This document shows, in pieces, positions 7,737-14,691 of a stretch of 16,750 nt of DNA; within the stretch, counting starts at the first letter, position 1, and each line of letters begins with the position of its first letter. Under the pieces are notes generated by a model, which worked only from the letters and a program-made list of their open reading frames with translations, did no database searches and was not told where the DNA came from. Made by a program: the position numbers and the translations under genes. Location of the stretch: assembly GCA_023393095.1 (NCBI GenBank), contig JAEWMT010000132.1:1-16750 (forward strand), written 5' to 3'. The DNA comes from Bacillota bacterium. Its GTDB lineage: Bacteria > Bacillota > Clostridia > Lachnospirales > Lachnospiraceae.

Positions 7737-7772
7737 TATGAAATCGCGGGTCACGGCAGAATGGAGATTATT

Positions 7773-8768
7773 ATGAAAACATTAATGATAGGAGCAGGAG
7801 GAATTGCGATACAGCATTGTAATGCCTTAAAGCGCCTGGGCATTGAAATTGCCGGTATCTATGATATTGATAAAAACAAAGCTGAAGAGCTGGCAGTAAA
7901 ATACGGTTCTCGCGGAGTAGACAATCTTGATGAGATACTTCCTAATGTAGATATGGTTCATCTGCTGACACCTCCGCTTAAGCGTGTTGACTATGTAAGA
8001 AAAGTGATGTCAGCTGGAAAACCCGTATTTATCGAAAAGCCGGTTGCTGCAAAGAAAGAAGATGCAATAGCGATAGAAGAATATGCCAGGGAAACCGGTT
8101 GTCAGGTTATGGTAGCATTTACACAACGTTTTCGTAAAGGATATCAATTGTTGATGGATCTGTTCAAATCCGGTGAGTTGGGAGACATAATCAATATTTT
8201 CAGTTTTCGGATCGGCTCGGGACCGGGATTTAGCGGACATTTAAGTGACAGTTGGCGTACGAATCCCGATTATGTATGCGGCATGAGCATAGAATCACTT
8301 TCCCACGATATAGACTTTCTGCAGTCTTTTGCCGGAGATATCAAAAATGTAAAGGCAAATATAAAAGGGACGGTATCATCACTTCCGGACTTTGATAACA
8401 ACTCCAATGTGACCATGGCTTTTTCAAGCGGCGCGATCGGGTCAATATCGGCAAGCTGGAGCTCACATATTAATTTTAATATAAGAGGAATTATCGGTAC
8501 AAAGGGCAGTGCAATGTTACAGGGGCATGATATCTGGGATTTTACGGAGTTAAGGGTAAAGACGAATCAGGATTCGTTTGAGAAAATAGTTCCGCTTAGT
8601 GATATTTTTACAGAAGGAACTGCTTATTACGAAGAAAACAGATATTTTGCAGAATGTGTTTTATCCGGAGTGAATCCTGTCTGTGATGCGGTGGTTGGTC
8701 GGAAGGTATTAGATGTTTCCCTGGCTATATTAGAATCACAGAAAACCAATAAGGGGATCGTCCTATGA
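7773..8768 (+). CDS. Gfo/Idh/MocA family NAD(P)-dependent oxidoreductase
   Basis: Predicted sugar or cyclitol dehydrogenase of 331 residues, typical of the family. The N-terminal Rossmann domain has GAGGIA at 7-12 and Asp31 after the second strand, favouring NAD. The family EKP motif is at 88-90, and the catalytic region SIESLSHDID contains His178, with Glu174 where many members have Asp. The C-terminal half is the mixed-sheet substrate domain. I chose ATG 7773 because ATGGAG at 7761-7766 looks like its ribosome site; an in-frame ATG at 7761 would add four residues. The stop overlaps the next gene's ATG (ATGA), indicating coupling to a TIM-barrel protein. Many such pairs oxidise and then isomerise or epimerise a sugar. 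Its substrate is not identifiable. Confidence 0.92.
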   Translation: MKTLMIGAGGIAIQHCNALKRLGIEIAGIYDIDKNKAEELAVKYGSRGVDNLDEILPNVDMVHLLTPPLKRVDYVRKVMSAGKPVFIEKPVAAKKEDAIAIEEYARETGCQVMVAFTQRFRKGYQLLMDLFKSGELGDIINIFSFRIGSGPGFSGHLSDSWRTNPDYVCGMSIESLSHDIDFLQSFAGDIKNVKANIKGTVSSLPDFDNNSNVTMAFSSGAIGSISASWSSHINFNIRGIIGTKGSAMLQGHDIWDFTELRVKTNQDSFEKIVPLSDIFTEGTAYYEENRYFAECVLSGVNPVCDAVVGRKVLDVSLAILESQKTNKGIVL

Positions 8769-9649
8769 TGAGAAAAGGAATATGTTTGACTGCTATCTAT
8801 CCGGAGGCAATGTTTGATAAGGATAAATTAGTCGAGGTAATAAAGCAGACAGCTCGTACTGGCTTCTTTAACGCTGTGGAATATTATTTCGAAGGCTCCA
8901 AAGAGGATTATAAACAAATCCGCGACTTAATCAAAGAGTTGGATTTGTATTCCGTATTTTTAGCTGGATATCCGATGAAAAGCGGACAGATCGATATTTC
9001 CTCAAGAGATGAGGCAGTCAGAACAAGCGGTGTGGATTATTGCAGAGAGCTGATAGAAAGAGCAATTACATTGGGCGCTGATAAGGTACTGATTCTAAGC
9101 GGTCCTGTATGGCAGGAGGAAGATAGGGAGCTGATGGTACAGCAGTCCGTAAAATCTATACAGGAGCTTAGCGACATCAAGAATTATAAAACTACCATAC
9201 CGGAAATCTCGCTGGAATTCTTTAATAATCATGGAGAACCATATCTTGCGTTGGGAGATTTTGAAACCTTAAAGCTGCTTTGTAAAAAACTAACCGGAAT
9301 AAATTTTGGTATTACTTATGATTTCAGCCATGCAATGCAGCTGGGAATGGATATCAGATCAACCGTAGAAGAGTTATTACCCTGGATACATCACATTCAC
9401 ATAGCGAATTCAGTCAGCAGGGTAAAAACTTCACCTCTTTATGGCGACAAACATCCCCTGTTCGGTACAGAAGATGAAGATTTGAGTTTAGTGGATGTTT
9501 TTAGTTTATTGCAAGACTTCCAAATGAATGGATATTTAGGTAGTGTTTCAATTTGTTCCATGGAGGTCATATCAAGAAATGACCATTCCCCCGATTGGTA
9601 TTTTGAACAGACATTGAATCAAGCAAGAATTTTGATGAGTGACTATTAA
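8765..9649 (+). CDS. Sugar phosphate isomerase/epimerase-like TIM-barrel protein, YGDxHPxFG subgroup
   Basis: Xylose-isomerase-like TIM barrel of 294 residues. Likely metal ligands are Glu151 (ISLEFF), Asp186 (TYDFSH), His212 (HIHIAN) and Glu267 (CSMEV). The motif YGDKHPLFG at 226-234 recurs at the same residue numbers as YGDMHPRFG in the protein encoded at 12239-13135, so the two are probably related paralogues with similar substrates. The ATG start at 8765 overlaps the TGA of the oxidoreductase gene; AAGGGG at 8751-8756 is the ribosome site, and ATG 8768 is an alternative start. Translational coupling implies it acts on the product or substrate of that dehydrogenase. Isomerase, epimerase and decarboxylase activities are all possible for this fold. 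Confidence 0.87.
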   Translation: MMRKGICLTAIYPEAMFDKDKLVEVIKQTARTGFFNAVEYYFEGSKEDYKQIRDLIKELDLYSVFLAGYPMKSGQIDISSRDEAVRTSGVDYCRELIERAITLGADKVLILSGPVWQEEDRELMVQQSVKSIQELSDIKNYKTTIPEISLEFFNNHGEPYLALGDFETLKLLCKKLTGINFGITYDFSHAMQLGMDIRSTVEELLPWIHHIHIANSVSRVKTSPLYGDKHPLFGTEDEDLSLVDVFSLLQDFQMNGYLGSVSICSMEVISRNDHSPDWYFEQTLNQARILMSDY

Positions 9650-9730
9650 AATCAAGGAAAAAATTTTTTCTATCGTTTGAAATAATGAATTTTAAGGTGT
9701 TGGCCTATCGTCAATAAAATGAGGGTGCAA

Positions 9731-10864
9731 ATGTTTGATGTAATGATTGCCAAAAAATTTATTGAGAATGTATCGGAATATACGGATTATAATGTCAATA
9801 TCATGGATCATAAGGGCATTATAATAGCCAGCAAGGATAAGGATCGGATAGGATCTTTTCATGAAATTGCTTATCGCATTATTAAAAGCGATGAGGACAT
9901 TGTTATTGTGGAGGAAGACGATAATTTTCTGGGTGTTAAAAGCGGAGTAAACATAGTCTTTCATTATAATAAGAAAAAGGTCGGTGTGATTGGGATTACC
10001 GGCAAACCGGCGCAGGTTAAGCCGATTGCCCTTGTGATTAAAATGTCGATGGAAACGATGCTGGAATACGAAATGTATAAAGAAACACTTCTCCAGAGAA
10101 AGAACAAGAAAGAGCAGTTTTTAAACTATCTGCTTTACGGACACGACAAAGATAAGAATAAAATAACTGTGCTGTCAGAGCAATTGGGATATCATGAGAA
10201 TTTGATTCGTATTCCGATACTGATTTGTTTTAATGGTGTAGCGGATGCAGAACAATTATTGTCAAGCATTAAAAAAAATGAGCTTCACAGTAGTCAGGAT
10301 ATCTCCGAACTTACGGAGGATGGTCAGATCATAATATTTAAACATTTTAAGAATAAAAATGATCTGTTTAGCAGCTACAAATATTTAATGGAAGAATATC
10401 TGGAACGGTTTTTGGATCATCTGAAAGAGCAAAGTAACAATTACAAAATATATATCGGAACCTTTCAAAATCAATATTTGAGATATTCCGCCGCATTTCA
10501 TCATTGTTTATGGCTGAGAGAAAATGTAGCCATGGAAGACAAAATAATATACTTTTATGATCGCATCGGAAGTTATATCCATTCTTTGATACCAAGAATG
10601 GAACTGTATGATATCTATCATGTATTTGATGAATCGATGTATACGGAATTTAAAGAGAATTTTATGGATATCGTTGAGGCGCTCATTAACAACAACTATA
10701 ATTTAGTCGAGAGTAGTAAAGAATTATTTATTCATAAAAATACAATGATTTTCCGTTTTAATAAAATCCGTGAATGGCTGGATATGAATCCTATGAACAA
10801 ATCGGAGGATCGCAATTTCATTAATTATTTATACGATCACATAAAAAACAATAATGTTTTATGA
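9731..10864 (+). CDS. CdaR-like sugar-diacid regulator (Diacid_rec domain plus PucR-type C-terminal HTH)
   Basis: Predicted transcription factor of about 377 residues, close to E. coli CdaR (385). The N-terminal sugar-diacid recognition domain (about 1-125) is recognised by NVNIMDHKGIIIASKDKDRI, which parallels CdaR's NINVMD...DRERIG segment, followed by FHE and a GVIGITGKP strand. The C-terminal PucR-type helix-turn-helix lies near 310-375 (NLVESSKELFIHKNTMIFRFNKI). I chose ATG 9731 because GAGGG at 9721-9725 sits just ahead; the in-frame ATG at 9719 overlaps that site. E. coli CdaR activates glucarate, galactarate and glycerate genes, including glycerate kinase. Here a glycerate kinase gene follows directly, so control of this cluster by glycerate or a related acid is a strong inference. 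Confidence 0.88.
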   Translation: MFDVMIAKKFIENVSEYTDYNVNIMDHKGIIIASKDKDRIGSFHEIAYRIIKSDEDIVIVEEDDNFLGVKSGVNIVFHYNKKKVGVIGITGKPAQVKPIALVIKMSMETMLEYEMYKETLLQRKNKKEQFLNYLLYGHDKDKNKITVLSEQLGYHENLIRIPILICFNGVADAEQLLSSIKKNELHSSQDISELTEDGQIIIFKHFKNKNDLFSSYKYLMEEYLERFLDHLKEQSNNYKIYIGTFQNQYLRYSAAFHHCLWLRENVAMEDKIIYFYDRIGSYIHSLIPRMELYDIYHVFDESMYTEFKENFMDIVEALINNNYNLVESSKELFIHKNTMIFRFNKIREWLDMNPMNKSEDRNFINYLYDHIKNNNVL

Positions 10865-10889
10865 CCTAGCAGCTGCTACTTATATCCAG

Positions 10890-10918
10890 AATACAATATG
10901 TGTGTTTCTTTTTGTATT
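10890..10918. promoter_or_regulatory. Dyad overlapping the glycerate kinase promoter (putative CdaR-type operator)
   Basis: AATACAA at 10890-10896 is repeated inverted as TTGTATT at 10912-10918 across 15 bp. The right arm touches the putative -35 box at 10917-10922. The position, between a regulator gene and its likely target, suits an activator or repressor site. The sequence was not matched to any known CdaR site. Confidence 0.35.
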
Positions 10919-10945
10919 GATATAGGTGGATATTCCTCGTATAAG
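10917..10945 (+). promoter_or_regulatory. Putative sigma-A promoter for the glycerate kinase gene
   Basis: TTGATA at 10917-10922 and TATAAG at 10940-10945 are separated by exactly 17 bp. Transcription would begin near 10952, giving a leader of about 25 nt that includes AAAGGAGG before ATG 10978. Both boxes are close to consensus and the location is intergenic. Confidence 0.55.
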
Positions 10946-10977
10946 AAGGTAAAATGAAGTAAAAAAGGAGGAATGTC

Positions 10978-12132
10978 ATGAAGTTTATTGTTGCTCCAGA
11001 CTCTTTTAAGGGAAGCATGTCTTCCGGGTGTATTATAGAAATTATAAAAAAAGCGGCTTATAAGGTATTTCCAGATTGCGAGATGATAGGAGTTCCGATC
11101 GCTGACGGAGGAGAAGGTACTTTGGATGCGATTGTATCCTATGTTCATGGGGAATACCAACCGGTAACGGTAAAAAATACGCTTGGGGTGGATATACAGG
11201 CAAAGTATGGGATTCTGAATCAGGAATCCGCGATCATTGAAATGGCTGTGGCCTCAGGACTGACATTAATATCCGAAGAATTAAGAAACCCGTTGAATAC
11301 AACAACTTATGGTACGGGACAGCTTATTAAGCATGCACTGGATAAGGGTTATAGAAAAATAAATATAGCAATCGGAGGCAGCGGAACCAATGATGGTGGA
11401 ATCGGAGCCATGGCAGCACTGGGAGTAAGATTTCTGGATAAAGATGGTTGCGAAGTGGAACCAGTCGGAAGGTCATTAATCAGAATTGCCGATATCGATC
11501 TATCGAACCTGCATCCTGAACTTGCGAAAGCGGATATTACGGTTATGTGTGATGTTAACAATCCATTATTAGGTCCTGCGGGAGCAACCTATGTATATGG
11601 CCCTCAAAAAGGCGGCGACAGTGTGATACTAGATCAATTGGAACAGGGCATGGAGAATTACTCCAATGTTATTAAGAAGATATTCCATGTTGACATAGCC
11701 GGCCAAAAAGGTGCAGGTGCGGCTGGCGGCTTGGGAGGAGCATTAATGTTCTTTACCGGAGCTAGGCTTCAGTCGGGAATCAGTACCCTATTAAAGCTGA
11801 TCAAATTTGATGAATTATTGAAAGAGACCGACCTTGTTATTACAGGGGAAGGCAGGATGGATGAACAGTCTGCATATGGAAAGGTGGCTTCCGGTATCGG
11901 CCTCTTATGTAAGGAAAATGGAGTCCCTGTGGTAGCTATTGTAGGTGGAATGGGAAAAGGTGCCGATACGATCTATGATTACGGGATTGATTCCATGATA
12001 TCTGCTGTGAATGCTCCGATGAGCCTGGATTATGCAATGGAACATGCAGAGGATTTGCTTCAGGATGCGGCAGAGCGTTTGTTCCGATTGATCCGGGTGG
12101 GCATGGTGATGAAAACCAATAATAGGACATGA
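10978..12132 (+). CDS. Glycerate kinase, GlxK/GarK family
   Basis: Predicted to phosphorylate D-glycerate with ATP, yielding 2-phosphoglycerate in the GarK/GlxK-type family and feeding lower glycolysis. The 384 residues match the family (about 380). Recognisable segments are FIVAPDSFKGSMSS at 3-16, PIADGGEGTLDA at 40-51, GGSGTNDGGIGAMAALG at 133-149, a glycine-rich GAGAAGGLGGAL segment and TGEGRMDEQS near 290. AAAGGAGG precedes ATG 10978 and a good promoter lies just upstream. A CdaR-like regulator gene sits immediately before it, and a D-2-hydroxyacid dehydrogenase lies two genes downstream, consistent with a hydroxypyruvate to glycerate to 2-phosphoglycerate exit. The final dozen residues (VGMVMKTNNRT) appear to be a lineage-specific tail. 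Confidence 0.94.
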   Translation: MKFIVAPDSFKGSMSSGCIIEIIKKAAYKVFPDCEMIGVPIADGGEGTLDAIVSYVHGEYQPVTVKNTLGVDIQAKYGILNQESAIIEMAVASGLTLISEELRNPLNTTTYGTGQLIKHALDKGYRKINIAIGGSGTNDGGIGAMAALGVRFLDKDGCEVEPVGRSLIRIADIDLSNLHPELAKADITVMCDVNNPLLGPAGATYVYGPQKGGDSVILDQLEQGMENYSNVIKKIFHVDIAGQKGAGAAGGLGGALMFFTGARLQSGISTLLKLIKFDELLKETDLVITGEGRMDEQSAYGKVASGIGLLCKENGVPVVAIVGGMGKGADTIYDYGIDSMISAVNAPMSLDYAMEHAEDLLQDAAERLFRLIRVGMVMKTNNRT

Positions 12133-12191
12133 TGCTTATAATTAAAATAAATGTGAGCTAACTTGAAATTCTTCGAGATTCTTGGTGGCTA

Positions 12192-12220
12192 TTGAATAAC
12201 TATAAATAATTTCATATATA
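12192..12220 (+). promoter_or_regulatory. Possible promoter before the third isomerase-like gene
   Basis: TTGAAT at 12192-12197 and TATATA at 12215-12220 have 17-bp spacing. The predicted start of transcription (about 12227) falls inside the purine-rich ribosome site AAGGAAGG, which would leave an unusually short leader. The region is AT-rich, so a chance match is likely enough to keep confidence low. Confidence 0.3.
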
Positions 12221-12238
12221 AGGAAAGGAAGGACAAAT

Positions 12239-13135
12239 ATGAGAGAGTCAATTCATAAATATTTTAGGATAGGGACAATTCAATGGATGAGCCATCCAAC
12301 CTATGATGTACTAGATTCCATTAGAAGAATTGCCTGTGATGAATTCTTTGATGCACTTGAGGTTGGTAAATTTGCAGATGATGACATCCGGACGAAAGCA
12401 AGAGATTTACTTGCCCAGTCTCATATGAAGGTATGTTATGGCGCGCAGCCACGTCTGCTTGGTCCTAAGTTAAATCCGAATGATCTTTCAGAGGAAGGAA
12501 GAAAACAGGCAGAAGCAACCTTGATCGAAGCAGTGGATGAAGCAGAATATCTTGGAGCAAAGGGAATCGCCTTCTTGGCTGGTAAATGGAGCCAGGATAC
12601 GAAGGAAGTGGCTTATCAGCAGCTGCTAAAGACTACAAGGGCAGTTTGTGATTATGCAAAAACAAAAAATATGATGGTTGAGCTTGAAGTATTTGACTAT
12701 GATATGGACAAGGCCGCTTTAATTGGCCCGGCACCTTTGGCAGCTAGATTTGCAGCTGATATGAGATTATATCATAATAATTTTGGTCTTATGGTAGATC
12801 TGTCACATTTTCCTACTACCTATGAGACGTCCCAGTTTGTTATCCGCACACTGAGACCATATATTACCCATTTCCATATTGGTAATGCGGTGGTGAAAGA
12901 AGGATGTGAGGCCTATGGTGATATGCATCCCAGATTTGGATATCCGAACAGTGCCAATGATGTAGAGCAGCTGATTGATTTCTTTACCGTATTAAAAGAA
13001 GAAGGATTTTTCAACGCTGCTGATCCCTATGTTCTTTCCTGTGAAGTGAAACCATGGAAGGATGAAGATGCCGATATCATATTAGCAAATACAAAGCGTG
13101 TAATTCAGCGCGCATGGGCAATGGTAGAAGATTAA
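12239..13135 (+). CDS. Sugar phosphate isomerase/epimerase-like TIM-barrel protein, second YGDxHPxFG member
   Basis: Xylose-isomerase-like TIM barrel of 298 residues. Likely metal ligands are Glu150 (ELEVFD), Asp187 (MVDLSHF), His213 (HFHIGN) and Glu269 (SCEVKPW). The YGDMHPRFG motif at 226-234 lines up exactly with the protein encoded at 8765-9649, so these two represent one subfamily, though the rest of the sequences have diverged. AAGGAAGG precedes ATG 12239. It lies between the glycerate kinase and D-2-hydroxyacid dehydrogenase genes and ends 31 bp before the latter, so it may generate or interconvert the keto acid that the dehydrogenase reduces. Hydroxypyruvate isomerase and 3-oxo-acid decarboxylase functions occur in this fold and are possibilities; no specific reaction is shown by the sequence. 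Confidence 0.87.
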   Translation: MRESIHKYFRIGTIQWMSHPTYDVLDSIRRIACDEFFDALEVGKFADDDIRTKARDLLAQSHMKVCYGAQPRLLGPKLNPNDLSEEGRKQAEATLIEAVDEAEYLGAKGIAFLAGKWSQDTKEVAYQQLLKTTRAVCDYAKTKNMMVELEVFDYDMDKAALIGPAPLAARFAADMRLYHNNFGLMVDLSHFPTTYETSQFVIRTLRPYITHFHIGNAVVKEGCEAYGDMHPRFGYPNSANDVEQLIDFFTVLKEEGFFNAADPYVLSCEVKPWKDEDADIILANTKRVIQRAWAMVED

Positions 13136-13166
13136 ATACCGTTAATGGAATGGAAGGAGTGGAAAA

Positions 13167-14135
13167 ATGAATATTGTAGTTTTAGATGGATATACAGAGA
13201 ATCCCGGAGATTTAAGCTGGGAAGGCTTTGAAAAGCTGGGCAGCTTAAAGGTATATGACAGAACATCACTCACCGATGAAGAGGAAATCATCTCAAGAAT
13301 CGGTACGGCAGATGCCGTCATCACAAATAAAACACCGCTTTCCAGAAAGGTTTTCGAAAGCTGCCCAAGTATTAAATATATTGGTGTACTGGCTACCGGA
13401 TATAATGTGGTGGATGTGGAGGCTGCAAAGGAAAAGGGGATAGCAGTTGCCAATATCCCTACATACGGAACTACTGCAGTAGCACAATTTGCTATAGCTA
13501 TGCTTTTGGAAATATGTCATCATGTCGCGCACCACAGTCAAGCAGTATATGAAGGACGATGGGAAAATAACAAGGACTGGTGCTTCTGGGATTACCCGTT
13601 AATCGAGCTGGCAGGAAAAACAATGGGTATCATTGGCTTTGGACGAATTGGGCAAAATACCGCTGTATTGGCACAGGCGCTCGGTATGAAGGTATTAGCA
13701 TATGATACCAATCATATTCCAGAACTGGAGTCAGACACCTGTAAATATGAGGAGTTGGACGAGCTGCTGAAAGCTTCCGATGTCATAACGTTGCATTGCC
13801 CATTATTTTCTTCGACAGAGGGTATCATTAATAAGGATACAATAGCGAAAATGAAAGACGGTGTGATCATATTAAATAATTCCCGCGGACCGCTTATTGT
13901 AGAGGAAGATTTATGTGAGGCATTAAATAGCGGTAAAGTATATGCTGCCGGTCTGGATGTGGTTTCATCGGAACCGATTAAGGGAAATAATCCTCTGTTA
14001 AAGGCTAAGAATTGCTTTATTACCCCTCATATCTCCTGGGCGCCTAAGGAAAGCAGACAGAGGTTGATGGATATTGCGGTAAATAATTTAAAAGCGTTTA
14101 TGGATGGTCAACCGGTAAATATAGTTAATAAATAG
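13167..14135 (+). CDS. D-isomer-specific 2-hydroxyacid dehydrogenase, probable glycerate dehydrogenase/hydroxypyruvate reductase
   Basis: Predicted NADH-dependent reduction of a 2-keto acid to a D-2-hydroxy acid, most likely hydroxypyruvate to D-glycerate given the glycerate kinase nearby. The 322 residues are typical. The nucleotide-binding motif GFGRIG is at 157-162, with Asp180 at the end of the next strand favouring NAD. The catalytic triad is visible as Arg240 (NNSRGPL), Glu269 (SSEP) and His288 (TPHISWAP); the Ser-Trp-Ala after the His is common in glycerate dehydrogenases. The GVLATGYNVVDVEAA segment lies at 73-87. AAGGAGTGG precedes ATG 13167. It is the last gene of the cluster before a terminator-like structure. 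A phosphoglycerate dehydrogenase or D-lactate role is less likely: there is no ACT domain and the context points to glycerate. Confidence 0.92.
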   Translation: MNIVVLDGYTENPGDLSWEGFEKLGSLKVYDRTSLTDEEEIISRIGTADAVITNKTPLSRKVFESCPSIKYIGVLATGYNVVDVEAAKEKGIAVANIPTYGTTAVAQFAIAMLLEICHHVAHHSQAVYEGRWENNKDWCFWDYPLIELAGKTMGIIGFGRIGQNTAVLAQALGMKVLAYDTNHIPELESDTCKYEELDELLKASDVITLHCPLFSSTEGIINKDTIAKMKDGVIILNNSRGPLIVEEDLCEALNSGKVYAAGLDVVSSEPIKGNNPLLKAKNCFITPHISWAPKESRQRLMDIAVNNLKAFMDGQPVNIVNK

Positions 14136-14162
14136 CAAATAAATAGTTAACCTAAATTATTC

Positions 14163-14190
14163 ATGATATCAGTAATTTCAAAGATATCAT
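14163..14190. repeat. Inverted repeat ATGATATC / GATATCAT
   Basis: The 8-bp arms at 14163-14170 and 14183-14190 are perfect inverse complements around 12 bp, just after the dehydrogenase stop. The arm core TGATATCA is itself a palindrome and recurs at 14433-14440. It could be a protein-binding site or a weak RNA hairpin; there is no T-run after it. Confidence 0.4.
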
Positions 14191-14204
14191 ATAGGTAATA
14201 TCAG

Positions 14205-14262
14205 CAAAAATTCCCTAAGAGAAGCAAAATGTTAATGTAAAACTTCTTTTATGGAATTTTTG
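14205..14262 (+). terminator. Imperfect 20-bp hairpin ending in a T-run, probable terminator of the catabolic cluster
   Basis: The arms at 14205-14224 and 14243-14262 pair over 20 positions with one C-T mismatch and one G-U wobble, around an 18-nt AT-rich loop. The 3' arm ends GGAATTTTTG, so the upper stem is followed by five T residues as in Rho-independent terminators. The mirrored A-run means it could also work on the opposite strand. The large loop weakens the call. Confidence 0.5.
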
Positions 14263-14598
14263 TGATCTTATCGTTTACTAAATCTAAAATTGGTAATTCA
14301 CCAAGCCTGGTATATCAGTTATTTATGCCTGTCTGATTTTCTTTTTTTGTCCTCCCTTATCTCTTTTCACAGTATTTAGCAAAGCAATAACTTCGTAAAG
14401 TACGCACATTCAGGTTAGTATGTTTTAAAATATGATATCAAATATAAAAGAGATGACCAAACATAGTCAGAACGTATTACCGATTATGAAAGTAATGTAT
14501 AATTGGGGAAAACAAAACCGACCTAGCTATTGATATTGATCAAGTAGTCCGTTTTTCTATTTTTAATATAAATTACTATTTTTTGATAATATATTTTG

Positions 14599-14627
14599 TT
14601 GAAAAAGGGAATGTTCTGAACTATAAT
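14599..14627 (+). promoter_or_regulatory. Strong sigma-A promoter for the histidine kinase/response regulator genes
   Basis: TTGAAA at 14599-14604 and a perfect TATAAT at 14622-14627 are separated by 17 bp. Transcription would begin near 14634, about 58 nt before the kinase start. A small hairpin (GATAGAG at 14652-14658 with TTCTATC at 14667-14673, one G-U pair) lies in the leader and abuts the ribosome site AAGGGTGG, which could tune translation. Confidence 0.65.
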
Positions 14628-14691
14628 TATAATGCATAATTTAGGTAAAAGGATAGAGGGTTAGTATTCTATCAAGGGTGGTAGCGTTTCT

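Larger units (their letters stand above)
14136..14691. other. 556-bp non-coding gap between the catabolic cluster and the two-component genes
   Basis: No gene of plausible size is seen on either strand; the longest candidate is a 33-codon frame at 14432-14533 without a ribosome site. The region is AT-rich. It holds an inverted repeat at 14163-14190 (ATGATATC and GATATCAT, 12-bp spacing), a terminator-like hairpin at 14205-14262, another TGATATCA palindrome at 14433-14440, a T-rich tract near 14338-14349 and a promoter at 14599-14627. Confidence 0.7.

Noticed and set aside
9657..9670. Perfect 14-bp palindrome GAAAAAATTTTTTC before the CdaR-like gene
   Set aside because: It has no loop and consists almost entirely of A/T runs, so it is not a believable terminator and is likely compositional; no promoter with good spacing was found beside it.
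13255..13443. 62-codon + strand frame inside the D-2-hydroxyacid dehydrogenase gene
   Set aside because: It is an alternate frame of a gene whose own frame has complete catalytic motifs.
14432..14533. 33-codon open frame in the large intergenic gap
   Set aside because: No ribosome site upstream, no recognisable sequence, and its length is easily reached by chance in AT-rich DNA.
14674..14688. AAGGGTGGTAGCG resembles the T-box sequence AGGGTGGNACCGCG
   Set aside because: Only part of the 14-nt element matches. There is no tRNA-like specifier leader or terminator hairpin after it, the gene is a histidine kinase, and the segment sits where a ribosome-binding site is expected.
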